A stretch of DNA of 64,000 nt, taken from assembly GCA_903895845.1 (NCBI GenBank), contig CAITVK010000078.1, positions 1-64,000 of the forward strand. Reading direction: 5' to 3'. The DNA is from an uncultured Chitinophagaceae bacterium. Lineage in GTDB: Bacteria > Bacteroidota > Bacteroidia > Chitinophagales > Chitinophagaceae. The position numbers and the translations under genes are program-made. Each line of letters opens with the position of its first letter. Positions within the stretch are counted from its first letter, which is position 1. Positions 43,333-52,602 of this stretch are shown here, in pieces. The notes under the pieces were generated by a model. It saw nothing but the letters and a program-made list of their open reading frames with translations, made no database searches and had not been told where the DNA came from.

Positions 43333-44181
43333 ATGAATAAGATTTCAATCATTACAGCCATTCATAATGGGCTGCCTATCAATAAAATTTATTTCGAATT
43401 CTTAAAGAAGTACACACACTATCCATTCGAGTTAATCATTATTGATAATCTTTCTACAGATGGAAGCCGGGAGTTCTTCGAAGCACAAGGTGCCGTAGTT
43501 ATTGCTAATAAAGTTAATTCTTCCTATCCTGTCTCTCAAAATCAAGGTATTGAAGTAGCTACTTGCGAGTATCTATTTTTCCTGAATAACGATATTATTG
43601 TTTGCCCCAATTGGGATAAGATTCTGATTGATGCCGCACAAAAACATTCATTGGATGTATTGACGGCTTCTGGTATAGAAAATATGGGTAACTTAAAAGA
43701 TACTAGGGCTATATCCAAAAGGTGGAAGAGAATAAAAATGGTCTTATTACCTTTTGGCATCAAAGAATATATTCTTCGTGCGATGTTTAAGATAATGTAT
43801 GGTAACTGGGAAAAATATTGTTCTAAGTTATTTGACAAGAATCAATACAATGTTGTTGAAGGAATAGTGGGGGACAACGTAATGATAACGAAAAATGGAA
43901 TCAACAAAATTGGTCTGTGGGATGAAACGCAACAAGGTGCTGATTTCGATTTATTTATGCGCGCTAAACATCGCAGTATTACTCACAAGGACATAAAACC
44001 TTGTCACATTGTGCTGGGCGCCTACATTCATCATTTTGGGAAAATGACACTTAAATATGGTAAACGAAAGCCAGTTCCTTTTGCAGATAATAAAAAACTG
44101 ATAGCACTTTCGGATAAATGGACTGAGCAACAAATTGAAGCATTGCATCCTAATAATGCAACGCTTAGGTTGAAAAAGTAA
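43333..44181 (+). CDS. Glycosyltransferase family 2
   Basis: 282 residues: KISIITAIHNGLPINK start, ELIIIDNLSTDGS, the donor/metal motif FFLNNDIIVCPNWD, and an acceptor-side DETQQGADFDLFMRAKHR. No transmembrane span. It follows the previous GT2 by 35 bases on the same strand and converges with the next gene. It probably adds a sugar to a lipid-linked glycan. Substrate unknown. Confidence 0.87.
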   Translation: MNKISIITAIHNGLPINKIYFEFLKKYTHYPFELIIIDNLSTDGSREFFEAQGAVVIANKVNSSYPVSQNQGIEVATCEYLFFLNNDIIVCPNWDKILIDAAQKHSLDVLTASGIENMGNLKDTRAISKRWKRIKMVLLPFGIKEYILRAMFKIMYGNWEKYCSKLFDKNQYNVVEGIVGDNVMITKNGINKIGLWDETQQGADFDLFMRAKHRSITHKDIKPCHIVLGAYIHHFGKMTLKYGKRKPVPFADNKKLIALSDKWTEQQIEALHPNNATLRLKK

Positions 44182-44185
44182 TAGG

Positions 44186-45007
44186 CTATAAATATTGGTC
44201 TAACCCCACTTCAGCCCAGGTATTTCTTTTTTCCAATACCAAATTCATCATCATAATATTCTCCTGAAGCTTATCTCTCGGTACTAGTTTATGAAAAAGA
44301 TGATAGGCAATACCACCCATTTTGAGATATTTCTTTCTTACCCCGCTATTCATCAAGCGTATAGTAAGGTCTGTATCCTCTTTTCCCCAACCTACATAAG
44401 CCTCATCGTATCCATTTACAGCAATCAAGTCTTTTTTCCAGAAAGACATATTGCAACCTTTTGCATCATACAGGTCTTTTCCAGCTGCTTTATAGTGGGA
44501 AGCTAAATATTCTCTAAGGAATTTAATCCGCAAGCCATTCAATACGTTACTACTTCCTTTTGTATAAATTCCAAAGTTTATCCTCTTTGTTTTAATCACT
44601 AAGTCTGTAAGTTCTTTATTAAACAACGTTCGACTACCCGCAATAAAGAAGCCCTCCTCTGCAATAGCTAAATGATCTTCTATGCAATTTGGGTGCATAA
44701 TGATGTCTCCGTCAATCTGTACAATATAATCGGTGGTAGTGAGGGCAATGGCTTTGTTTCTAATCTTTCCCGCCTGAAATCCTTCGTCTTCTTGCCACGC
44801 ATGTTTAATGGGAATGTTGGTAGTATTACTAATCTTTTCAATCAATTCTTTCGTTTCAGTTGTACTTCCATCGTCTGCAATCACTATTTCTGCTGGCAAA
44901 ACAGTTTGTTGCAATGCACTCAGCAAACTAACCTCTAGTGCACCCGGCCAGTTGTAGGTAGAAATCAATAAACTACAAGAAGTAATTTGCCCCATAAAAA
45001 GATACAT
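44186..45007 (-). CDS. Glycosyltransferase family 2 with galactosyltransferase-type C-terminus
   Basis: 273 residues (269 if ATG 44995 is used). Motifs: CSLLISTYNWPGALEVSL, IVIADDGSTTETKELI, DxD in VQIDGDIIMHP, and the C-terminal ED motif GWGKEDTDLTIRLMNSGV. This combination is seen in the GT2/GT27-C type that elongates glycans or LPS cores. It is on the opposite strand from the other three GT2 genes, convergent with one and divergent from the other. Confidence 0.87.
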   Translation of the reverse strand: MYLFMGQITSCSLLISTYNWPGALEVSLLSALQQTVLPAEIVIADDGSTTETKELIEKISNTTNIPIKHAWQEDEGFQAGKIRNKAIALTTTDYIVQIDGDIIMHPNCIEDHLAIAEEGFFIAGSRTLFNKELTDLVIKTKRINFGIYTKGSSNVLNGLRIKFLREYLASHYKAAGKDLYDAKGCNMSFWKKDLIAVNGYDEAYVGWGKEDTDLTIRLMNSGVRKKYLKMGGIAYHLFHKLVPRDKLQENIMMMNLVLEKRNTWAEVGLDQYL

Positions 45008-45116
45008 TATATCATTAAAAGCACAATAACTGCAACCAGCTAAGAAGGCAATATTATTGTATAAATTAAAATGGTTCTAATTATTTTAATTTTAAACGTT
45101 AGCAATTAGTCCCTGC

Positions 45117-45124
45117 TATATTTG
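45117..45124 (+). promoter_or_regulatory. Candidate -7 element (TATATTTG)
   Basis: TATATTTG matches TAnnTTTG, 24 bases upstream of the ATG at 45149, in the divergent region between two GT2 genes. Confidence 0.5.
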
Positions 45125-45148
45125 CTTTTTGCATTTTAATAGAAGCTT

Positions 45149-45904
45149 ATGTTGCCGATTTCGGTTATTATCATCACAAAAAATGAAGCAGTCAATATCA
45201 AAGATTGTATCACAGCCGCAAGATTAATTACCGATGACATAGTTGTGGTTGACTCCGGAAGTGAGGATGGAACCATTGAAATTATTCAATCAGAAAACGT
45301 AAAACTCATTCAATTACCTTGGAAAGGTTTTGGCTTTGCACGTAATGCCGCCGCCGAGGCATCCAAAAACGATTGGATTCTGGCAATAGATGCCGACGAA
45401 CGTGTTACGCCAAAACTTGTCAATTCTATTAGTGATATCCTCCCCCCCTCCCCTTCCGATTTATATGGGTTTAAAAGACAGAATTATTTTATGGGGAAGC
45501 GGATTCGTTTTGGAAAATGGGGAAAAGACACGACTTATAGATTGTATAATAAGCAGATAATCTCTTGGGATTTAACGCCTGTGCATGAATCTTTGGTTGG
45601 AAACAACATTGAAAGAAAGCTTTTAAAAGGAGCATTCATCAAACACTACCCTGTAAGAAAACTTACTGAAAACACCAATAAAACCTATAAGTATGCAAAA
45701 CTGAATGCAGACAAATATTTCTCCCAAGGCAAAAAGGCAACAATTATAAAGCGGTTTCTTTCGCCAGCATTCGATTTTCTTCAGTCCTACATCTTCTTCC
45801 TAGGCTTTTTGGATGGTAAGATGGGCTTCATCGTATCCTACTCCAATGCAAAATATACCTGGCTTAAGTATAAATATCTGCATGAGATGAATAGAAAATC
45901 CTAG
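45149..45904 (+). CDS. LPS-core-type glycosyltransferase family 2 (WaaE/KdtX-like)
   Basis: 251 residues. SVIIITKNEAVNIKDCI start, VVVDSGSEDGTIEI, LPWKGFGFARNAAAEAS and ILAIDADERVTPKLV are the standard WaaE-type motifs. Members add a beta-linked glucose or similar sugar to the inner core of lipopolysaccharide. Soluble or peripheral. The stop codon is followed 13 bases later by repeat array C. Confidence 0.88.
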   Translation: MLPISVIIITKNEAVNIKDCITAARLITDDIVVVDSGSEDGTIEIIQSENVKLIQLPWKGFGFARNAAAEASKNDWILAIDADERVTPKLVNSISDILPPSPSDLYGFKRQNYFMGKRIRFGKWGKDTTYRLYNKQIISWDLTPVHESLVGNNIERKLLKGAFIKHYPVRKLTENTNKTYKYAKLNADKYFSQGKKATIIKRFLSPAFDFLQSYIFFLGFLDGKMGFIVSYSNAKYTWLKYKYLHEMNRKS

Positions 45905-45917
45905 CCTTACTAACTAT

Positions 45918-46249
45918 ACTCTCCATGCCAAGGAGATATACCTCAAAAATTTGGGAGATACTTCCACGCCATAAAAGGTACTCTCCATGCCACGGAGAGG
46001 TACCTCAAAAATTTGGGATATACTTCCATCCCATAAAAGATACGCTCCATGCCACGGAGAGGTATCTCAAAAATTTGGGATATACTTCCATCCCATAAAC
46101 TATACTCTCCATGCCACGGAGAGGTACCTCAAAAATTTGAGACATACTTCCATCCCATAAACTATACTCTCCATGCCACGGAGAGGTACCTCAAAAATTT
46201 GGGATATACTTTCATCCCACAAAAGGTACCCTCCATGGGATGAAGAGGT
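45918..46249. repeat. Array C: five and a third copies of a 62-nt unit made of 22+20+20
   Basis: Copies start at 45918, 45980, 46042, 46104, 46166 and 46228 (partial), exactly 62 bases apart. Each copy splits into three sub-blocks that all begin AC(T/C)TC: one with CTCC..GGAG (CTCTCCATGCCACGGAGAGG), one with CCTCAAAAATTTGGG, one with ACTTCCATCCCATAAA. The sub-blocks contain complementary pairs (CTCTCC/GGAGAG, GGGAT/ATCCC). The array fills most of the 541-base gap between a GT2 gene and the small protein at 46446. Confidence 0.92.
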
Positions 46250-46445
46250 ATTAACTCGAAAAAGTTACCTTATTTTTTATGTAAAAATTGCCTTTTCGTC
46301 CCTTTATCAAGTTCTTTAGCTCATAAAAGGGGCTTTTATGTTAAAGTTTGCCGGAATGTACCTTTTAAGACAAAGCATATTTGGAATAAACCCATTACCA
46401 ACCACGATAAGCCTACTTTACATCCTCACAATAAAATTAAATATT

Positions 46446-47120
46446 ATGGCATCACAATTTTTTCCGTTAAAGAACTGGTCTAAATCAAATGGACAGAAGA
46501 AAGCAGGATTTGCTACGAACACTGTTACCAAAATGACGGGCAATGCAAATTTTGCAAGCCCTGGCACCACCATCAATGGCGGTGTGGTTTTGACTGTTAT
46601 GACCGCTGCTGCAAATGATTTGGCGGCAAAATACCTGCTTAGGCTAAATGGAACGGAGGCGGCGGGGCAGTATAATACGGCAAACGTATTGATGGAAACA
46701 CTATTGGTGAAGCAGTGCAACTATGTAAATATTACTTCGGGCGGTGACCCAGACAAGATTAAAAGTTCGGGTTTTAATTGTTCGGCCGAAACAGATTCAA
46801 AGTCAGTGATTCCACCTACGCCGGGGCCTGCAATTATTGGCATAAACGGCGATGGTGCCATAAGCGTAAGCACTCCAAAAGTGGATGGAGCGGATGATTA
46901 TTGTACCGTAATATTTATTGGAGAAGTTACAAGCGTATCGGTTATTGGTAAATATATTTCTTTTCCAAATGGTGGTGTCACCATCGTGATTCCTAGGGCT
47001 GGGCTTCACGAAATCGTTACTGGGCTTACACCCGGCACAAAAGTAACAGTGATGACACTAGCGCAGAATGCAGCTGGCAAAAGTGCTTTTAGTACCCCCG
47101 TAAGCAAGTTTGTAAGCTAA
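46446..47120 (+). CDS. Small protein with C-terminal fibronectin-III-like region
   Basis: 224 residues from ATG 46446; an upstream in-frame ATG at 46338 lies close to the repeat array and adds sequence that does not look coding. The N-terminal half (QFFPLKNWSKSNGQKKAGF, then AAANDLAAKYLLRLNGTEAA) is unfamiliar; the C-terminal half has an FN3-like pattern (GHITGLTPGTKVTV-type, here VTGLTPGTKVTVMTLAQN). No signal peptide is visible. I know similar proteins in Bacteroidota, without a function. It ends at a strong shared terminator. Confidence 0.7.
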   Translation: MASQFFPLKNWSKSNGQKKAGFATNTVTKMTGNANFASPGTTINGGVVLTVMTAAANDLAAKYLLRLNGTEAAGQYNTANVLMETLLVKQCNYVNITSGGDPDKIKSSGFNCSAETDSKSVIPPTPGPAIIGINGDGAISVSTPKVDGADDYCTVIFIGEVTSVSVIGKYISFPNGGVTIVIPRAGLHEIVTGLTPGTKVTVMTLAQNAAGKSAFSTPVSKFVS

Positions 47121-47141
47121 GTAAAGGGGGGGAAGTATTAT

Positions 47142-47183
47142 ATAAAGAAGGCTATCACTTTTTAAAGTGATAGCCTTCTTTAT
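47142..47183. terminator. Bidirectional terminator, 20-bp perfect stem
   Basis: ATAAAGAAGGCTATCACTTT and its exact reverse complement separated by two bases. It lies between convergent genes (plus-strand stop 47120, minus-strand stop 47218), and A/T runs at both ends suit termination from either side. Confidence 0.9.
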
Positions 47184-47217
47184 GTGTAATTTTCGAGGAT
47201 AAATCTATTATGTTCTA

Positions 47218-48903
47218 TTATTTTTCAATCCTAAACCAATCATAATCGGCATAGCCCGTCTCATAAGTTTTACCATGTCGGATGGCAAAGATGCCCACTT
47301 TAGCACCTACCCATTTACCTTTCTTGGCTGCAAAAGGTTCACCTATTGTTTTAAAATTCTTGCCATCTTCACTAAAACTAAACGTACACAAGGCATTGCC
47401 ATAATCGCTATTTTCTGCTATGTTGTATGTTTTGTATTCAGCAGATTTGGGATCAATGTTTCTCACGCTTACTTTAAAGTAAATAGTCGGATTATTAACC
47501 ACAATCTCCTCCCCTTTTTGCTCGGGCTTTCCGTGTTCGGCATCTATACATTTTGTTTGAGCAACCACCAATCCCTTTGGTGTTTTCTTTAAGGATATGT
47601 AGGAATAATCAATTCCTGAAATAATTAGCCCAGTCTCTTCATCGTCTGTCCTTGGCGTAAAAGTAAGTTTGGTAACCGCAGAGAAGTTGGGTGCAGGAAA
47701 CTTTTGCGTCAATAGATTGGGTACCGACCAAAAGTTAACCATATTATCGGGAACAGGCACATTAAACAATCGGATAAAGCCATAACTACTGCCTGCCGGG
47801 AAACAAAAATTGCTTTGAGGGTTGGCATCCCATTGCCACTGAAATCCCAATTTATTATCATTAAATTCATCCGATTCCTGAGGGGTCTCCACGGGATAAG
47901 TTTTCCCTACATTGGGTTTCTTGTAACTCAATACAGGTTCCCCAATGCCATTCCCATCTTTGTCAACACCCATCATCGGCCAATCGTTTACCCACTTCAC
48001 AGGTTCCAGGTGGGCAATCCGACCATAAGCGTCTTTATCCTGAAAGTGAAGAAACCAACTCTCACCTGTTTGTGTTTCTACCCAACCACCTTGGTGTGGG
48101 CCATTGGTAACAGACAGACCTTGCTCCAACACAACCTTTTGTTCGTAAGGACCATAAATGTTTTTACTGCGCATTGCCAGTTCCCAACCCTTTCCAACAC
48201 CGCCCGCAGGAGCCATGATGTAGTAATACCCATTGCGCTTATAAATTTTAGGCCCTTCAATTGTTGGATTTTTATCATGCCCATCAAATACCAATACACC
48301 ATCATCCAACAACGTAGTTCCATCGGCACTCATCCTGCTTAGTATCAAAGAACTTTTTATGCCTGCCCTGCTTCCTGCCATCCCATTTATCAGGTATGCA
48401 TTGCCATCTTCATCCCAAAAAGGGCAAGGATCTATCCATCCTTTTGCTTTCTTCACCAGCAAAGGCGCACTCCAGGGACCTGCCGGGTTCTTGGCTTTCA
48501 CCATATAAATACCTAAATCCGGATCTGGGTAATAAATATAAAACTCATTATCATGAAATCGGATAGCAGGCGCCCAAACACCCCCACCATGTTGCACACT
48601 GTCATATCTATCAAATGGAGGCTGTTTTGTAAACACATTACCAATGATGGTCCAGTTTACCAGATCCTTCGAATGAAGAATCGGCAAAGCGGGTACATAA
48701 TTAAAACTTGAGGCAGTGAGGTAATAATCATCGCCAACACGTATCAGATCCGGATCAGAATAGTCTGCATGCAAGACGGGATTTTTATACGTGCCATCAC
48801 CATTATCTGCCACCCAGACTTTAGATACATAAGGTGCACTGGATTGCGCAGCAACCATAGTAATTATTGATAAAAAAAGTAGAAAAGAAAATAGCTGTTT
48901 CAT
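47218..48903 (-). CDS. Glycoside hydrolase family 43 (beta-xylosidase/arabinosidase-like)
   Basis: 561 residues from ATG 48903 (an in-frame TTG at 48930 would spoil the signal peptide). Signal peptide MKQLFSFLLFLSIITMVAAQ, then the five-bladed propeller with NPVLHADYSDPDL (general base Asp, about 47-52), WIDPCPFWDEDGNAYL and the general acid in PTIEGPKIYKRNGYYYI, and a C-terminal concanavalin-like domain (PQSNFCFPAGS onwards). It cleaves xylo- or arabino-oligosaccharides in the periplasm. It is alone, with no SusC/SusD pair. Confidence 0.92.
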   Translation of the reverse strand: MKQLFSFLLFLSIITMVAAQSSAPYVSKVWVADNGDGTYKNPVLHADYSDPDLIRVGDDYYLTASSFNYVPALPILHSKDLVNWTIIGNVFTKQPPFDRYDSVQHGGGVWAPAIRFHDNEFYIYYPDPDLGIYMVKAKNPAGPWSAPLLVKKAKGWIDPCPFWDEDGNAYLINGMAGSRAGIKSSLILSRMSADGTTLLDDGVLVFDGHDKNPTIEGPKIYKRNGYYYIMAPAGGVGKGWELAMRSKNIYGPYEQKVVLEQGLSVTNGPHQGGWVETQTGESWFLHFQDKDAYGRIAHLEPVKWVNDWPMMGVDKDGNGIGEPVLSYKKPNVGKTYPVETPQESDEFNDNKLGFQWQWDANPQSNFCFPAGSSYGFIRLFNVPVPDNMVNFWSVPNLLTQKFPAPNFSAVTKLTFTPRTDDEETGLIISGIDYSYISLKKTPKGLVVAQTKCIDAEHGKPEQKGEEIVVNNPTIYFKVSVRNIDPKSAEYKTYNIAENSDYGNALCTFSFSEDGKNFKTIGEPFAAKKGKWVGAKVGIFAIRHGKTYETGYADYDWFRIEK

Positions 48904-49263
48904 TGAATCGTTATAAATTTTATTCAGCAAATAAAGAGATTTATTGATTAATCTGTTGCAATATAGTTTAATGCGTTAAAAATATTTCAGATTGATGCAC
49001 ACTTAAATTGATTCTGGATAGCACTAAAATGAAAGAAATACCAATGGAAATTCAACCAACCTTTCAGTTGTTAGTTAAACCACTACTGGGAATTGTAGGT
49101 TAAATGAGACATTGAAAATTAAAATAGGCTTAAACGCTTTTATCCATTTATTTTGCACCTATAAGAATACCCCACGGTGAGAATGTTTTTTAGATTCAAC
49201 ATTTCAATTTCTTAGCATTGTTGATAACAATAAGGTTGTCGGCTTCACCACATTGACATTTAG
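48904..49263. other. Divergent intergenic region, no gene seen
   Basis: 360 AT-rich bases between the GH43 gene (minus) and the Wzx gene (plus). I find no exact TAnnTTTG element, hairpin or repeat in it. Confidence 0.4.
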
Positions 49264-50721
49264 ATGAGCATCAGGCAAAAGACAGCAAATGGATTATTTT
49301 GGAGTTTCACAGACAATCTGATAAAACAGTGCGCACAGTTTGTTGTGGGTATCATTTTGGCCAGACTTCTATCGCCTCACGAATTTGGTCTTGTCGGAAT
49401 GCTTTCGTTTTTTATTGTTATCTCACAAACATTTATTGACAGTGGCTTTAGTGGGGCACTCATAAGAAAGGTAGATTGTACCCCAATTGACTATTCCACA
49501 GTCTTTTTCTTTAACCTCGGAATTAGTGTGGTTTTATACCTGATTCTCTTTCTTTGTTCAGGACTTATCAGTAACTTTTTCAAAGAGCCACAACTAGAAA
49601 AGCTATTACAGGTATTGGGACTAGGTCTCATCATCAATGCAATGTCTACCATTCAGCAAACAATTTTAACCAAGCGAATAGATTTCAAACTACAAGCTAA
49701 AATTTCTTTTATTGCATCATTTTTATCAGGTGGCATAGGGATAGCAATGGCATATTATGGTTGTGGAGTCTGGAGTTTGGTTGGTCGCACATTATCAGGA
49801 TTTCTAATCACAAGTATCCTGCTATGGGTCTGGAATAATTGGAAGCCTATTTTAGCTTTTAGTAAGGACTCTTTTAAGGAACTTTTTGGTTTTGGCAGCA
49901 AAATGCTCGCTAGTAGATTGATTGACTCCATCTACCAAAATATTTATTACCTGATTATTGGCAAGTTTTTTTCTGTTGAAGAGTTGGGGTTTTACACACG
50001 TGCAGACCAGTTCAAAGCATTACCGTCACAAGAAATTAGTTCAGTTATTCAGTCAGTTACGTATCCCGTTATGGCAAGCCTCCAAGGCGATTCTGTTCAA
50101 TTTAAAAATGCTTTTAAGAAGTTAGTAAAAAGCAGTATGTTTATCACATTCTTGCTAATGCTAGGTATGGCTGCAGTAGCAAAACCAATGGTTCTTAGTT
50201 TACTAGGAGTAAGATGGATTAAGGTGGTAGATTATTTGCAATTATTATGCTTTGTGGCTGTTTTTTACCCAATTCATGTGCTTAATCTAAATGTGCTGAG
50301 CATAAAGGGCAGATCAGATCTTTATTTAAAATTGGAGGTAATAAAAAAAATATTGGCTATTCCAACCATTGTTATAGGCGTCCTAATAAGCATAAAAGCA
50401 ATGATTTTGGGAATGCTCATAACTTCGTTCGTAGCCTTTTTTATTAATAGCTTTTGGTCTGGAAGATTAATTGGCTACAATTCATTGCAACAGTTGAAAG
50501 ACATAATACCTGGATTCCTGTTGGCGGTATCAATTAACGGAACTGTTTACGCAATAGGTTTGCTGTTACATTTTCCTCCAACTGGAATGTTAATAGGTGA
50601 AATAATCCTTGGCCTTGCTTTGGCTTTTGGAATCTGCGAGGTAATACAATTTTCAGATTATGTTTTTATAAAAGGGTTGATTGTAGAGAAAATTCAGAAA
50701 AAGAGTAGTAAAATTAGTTAA
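49264..50721 (+). CDS. Wzx-type lipopolysaccharide/polysaccharide flippase
   Basis: 485 residues with 12-14 predicted membrane spans, MOP superfamily. Start TANGLFWSFTDNLIKQCAQF, then GIILARLLSPHEFGLVGM and LAFSKDSFKELFGFGSKMLASR are typical of the WzxC/TuaB subgroup that moves undecaprenyl-linked oligosaccharide repeat units across the inner membrane. It opens a plus-strand run with DegT, WbqC and an ATP-grasp-like gene (11-base gap to DegT), so a surface glycan containing an amino sugar is suggested. Confidence 0.9.
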   Translation: MSIRQKTANGLFWSFTDNLIKQCAQFVVGIILARLLSPHEFGLVGMLSFFIVISQTFIDSGFSGALIRKVDCTPIDYSTVFFFNLGISVVLYLILFLCSGLISNFFKEPQLEKLLQVLGLGLIINAMSTIQQTILTKRIDFKLQAKISFIASFLSGGIGIAMAYYGCGVWSLVGRTLSGFLITSILLWVWNNWKPILAFSKDSFKELFGFGSKMLASRLIDSIYQNIYYLIIGKFFSVEELGFYTRADQFKALPSQEISSVIQSVTYPVMASLQGDSVQFKNAFKKLVKSSMFITFLLMLGMAAVAKPMVLSLLGVRWIKVVDYLQLLCFVAVFYPIHVLNLNVLSIKGRSDLYLKLEVIKKILAIPTIVIGVLISIKAMILGMLITSFVAFFINSFWSGRLIGYNSLQQLKDIIPGFLLAVSINGTVYAIGLLLHFPPTGMLIGEIILGLALAFGICEVIQFSDYVFIKGLIVEKIQKKSSKIS

Positions 50722-50731
50722 TAGGAATAAA

Positions 50732-51859
50732 ATGAGAGACACCCCAATTTATGTTACACGTCCAAGTTTACCACCACTGGGTGAGTTTATAACCTATCTT
50801 GAAACAATATGGGAGGAAAAATGGATAACTAATAATGGCTCATTCCATCAGTTGTTTGAGAAAGAATTGGCACAATACCTTGGCGTTGAGTACATATCCG
50901 TTTTTTCTAACGGCACTCTTGCACTGATTACTGCTTTGAGAGCATTAAACATTACTGGAGAAGTAATCACTACTCCATTCAGTTTTGTTGCAACCACCCA
51001 CTCTTTGTGGTGGAATGGCATCACTCCTGTTTTTGCAGATATTGAACCTGGGTATATGAACATTGATCCCAAAAAAATAGAAGAGGCCATCACATCAAAA
51101 ACGACAGCCATCATGGGGGTACACGTTTACGGAAATCCTTGTGATGTTGAGGCCATTCAGAAAGTAGCTGACAAGCATAACTTAAAAGTAATTTATGATG
51201 CTGCACACGCTTTTGGGGTAAAAAAGAATGGAGAATCAATTCTTAACTTCGGAGACTTATCTGTACTTAGTTTTCATGCCACCAAAACTTTTAATACCAT
51301 TGAAGGTGGCGCTATTGTTTGTCACTCTGCGGAGATGAAACACCATATAGACAACCTCAAGAACTTTGGATTCAGAAATGAAATAACGGTTGAAGAGCCA
51401 GGCATCAATGCTAAAATGAATGAAGTTCAGGCGGCCTATGGCGTGCTTCAACTAAAATATGTTGATGGATATATTGCTGAGAGAAAAAGAGTCACTGAAT
51501 CTTACAGAACCAAGCTTGAGGGCACAGCTGGAATAAAGTTTTTATACGATATGGACGAGGTTACACATGCTTATTCTTACTTTCCAATATGTGTTGACCC
51601 AGAAGTCTATGGAATGCAAAGAGATGAAATATATGAACTGATGAAACTGGACGGAGTAAAAACAAGGCGTTATTTTTATCCCCTCATCAGTCATTTCAAT
51701 CCCTATTGCGACTTGCCTTCTGCAGCAAAAGAGTTATTGCCTGTAGCAGAAAAAGTTTCTGAACAAATACTTTGTTTGCCAATATATCCCGAGCTTACCG
51801 AAGATGAAATAACATATATCACTAACCTGATTATTACCAATGCAAAGGGAAGCAAGTAA
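50732..51859 (+). CDS. DegT/DnrJ/EryC1/StrS family sugar aminotransferase
   Basis: 375 residues. KWITNNGSFHQLFEKELAQYL start, VFSNGTLALITALRAL, VIYDAAHAFGV with the cofactor Asp, and the PLP lysine in FHATKTFNTIEGG (about residue 182-184). It transfers an amino group to a nucleotide-linked keto-sugar, giving for example 3- or 4-amino deoxysugars. Its 3' end overlaps the WbqC gene by 20 bases, so the two are translationally linked. Confidence 0.93.
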   Translation: MRDTPIYVTRPSLPPLGEFITYLETIWEEKWITNNGSFHQLFEKELAQYLGVEYISVFSNGTLALITALRALNITGEVITTPFSFVATTHSLWWNGITPVFADIEPGYMNIDPKKIEEAITSKTTAIMGVHVYGNPCDVEAIQKVADKHNLKVIYDAAHAFGVKKNGESILNFGDLSVLSFHATKTFNTIEGGAIVCHSAEMKHHIDNLKNFGFRNEITVEEPGINAKMNEVQAAYGVLQLKYVDGYIAERKRVTESYRTKLEGTAGIKFLYDMDEVTHAYSYFPICVDPEVYGMQRDEIYELMKLDGVKTRRYFYPLISHFNPYCDLPSAAKELLPVAEKVSEQILCLPIYPELTEDEITYITNLIITNAKGSK

Positions 51860-52598
51860 ACCTGATATAAAATTGGGGATTATGCAGCCCTACTTTTTCC
51901 CTTATATTGGATACTTTCAACTAATTAAGGCAGTTGACACTTTTATACTGTACGACAAAGTGCAATACATCAAAAAAGGTTGGATAAACAGAAATAGAAT
52001 AGTTGAGGTAAACAGGGCAGATAGGATAATATCTGTTCCGGTAAAGCACATTGCAATCACGCAACTTATAGCGGAAACTGAAATAGACAATAGTGTAAAA
52101 TGGCAGCATCAGATGATTAAAATCATTGAATTTAACTATAAACGCAGCCCCTTTTTTGATGAAATATTTACTTTTATCAAGCCCTTGTTAAGTATCCCTT
52201 ATCAGCAAATAAGTCAGTTGAATTCGTACACGATACAAGCAATTGCTTCTTTTTTGGATATTAAAACAAACATCATTACAGAAGACGAGAGATTGGATTC
52301 AGTAGAAAATGATTTAAGTGGAATTGAATCCGATGAAGATATAAAAACAAGACGTGTATTAAACATCTGCAAAAAATTTAATGCTAAAGCCTATGTCAAT
52401 CCGATAGGAGGCGTTGATCTTTATAGTAAATCTAATTTCAAGCTAAGCGATATCGATCTTTTCTTTGTTAAAACAAAAGCATATCACTACCAACAATTTG
52501 GCGAGACATTCATTCCACATCTTTCCATTATTGATGTGCTGTTTTGTTGTGGATTGGAAAAAACAAAAGAGTTATTGAATAATTACGAATTAATTTAA
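51840..52598 (+). CDS. WbqC family protein, second copy
   Basis: 252 residues: IKLGIMQPYFFPYIGYFQLI start, VQYIKKGWINRNRI and a C-terminal SIIDVLFCCGLEKTKELL are strong WbqC signatures. These proteins accompany sugar aminotransferases and may modify the amino group, but the reaction is not established. The 20-base overlap with the DegT gene and the 4-base gap to the next gene place it in a single operon and support a joint step in amino-sugar synthesis. Confidence 0.9.
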   Translation: MQREASKPDIKLGIMQPYFFPYIGYFQLIKAVDTFILYDKVQYIKKGWINRNRIVEVNRADRIISVPVKHIAITQLIAETEIDNSVKWQHQMIKIIEFNYKRSPFFDEIFTFIKPLLSIPYQQISQLNSYTIQAIASFLDIKTNIITEDERLDSVENDLSGIESDEDIKTRRVLNICKKFNAKAYVNPIGGVDLYSKSNFKLSDIDLFFVKTKAYHYQQFGETFIPHLSIIDVLFCCGLEKTKELLNNYELI

Positions 52599-52602
52599 GA
52601 TT

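Noticed and set aside
46049-46243. Plus-strand 64-residue ORF in array C
   Set aside because: It lies entirely inside the 62-base repeat, and the period is not a multiple of three, so the frame shifts between copies.
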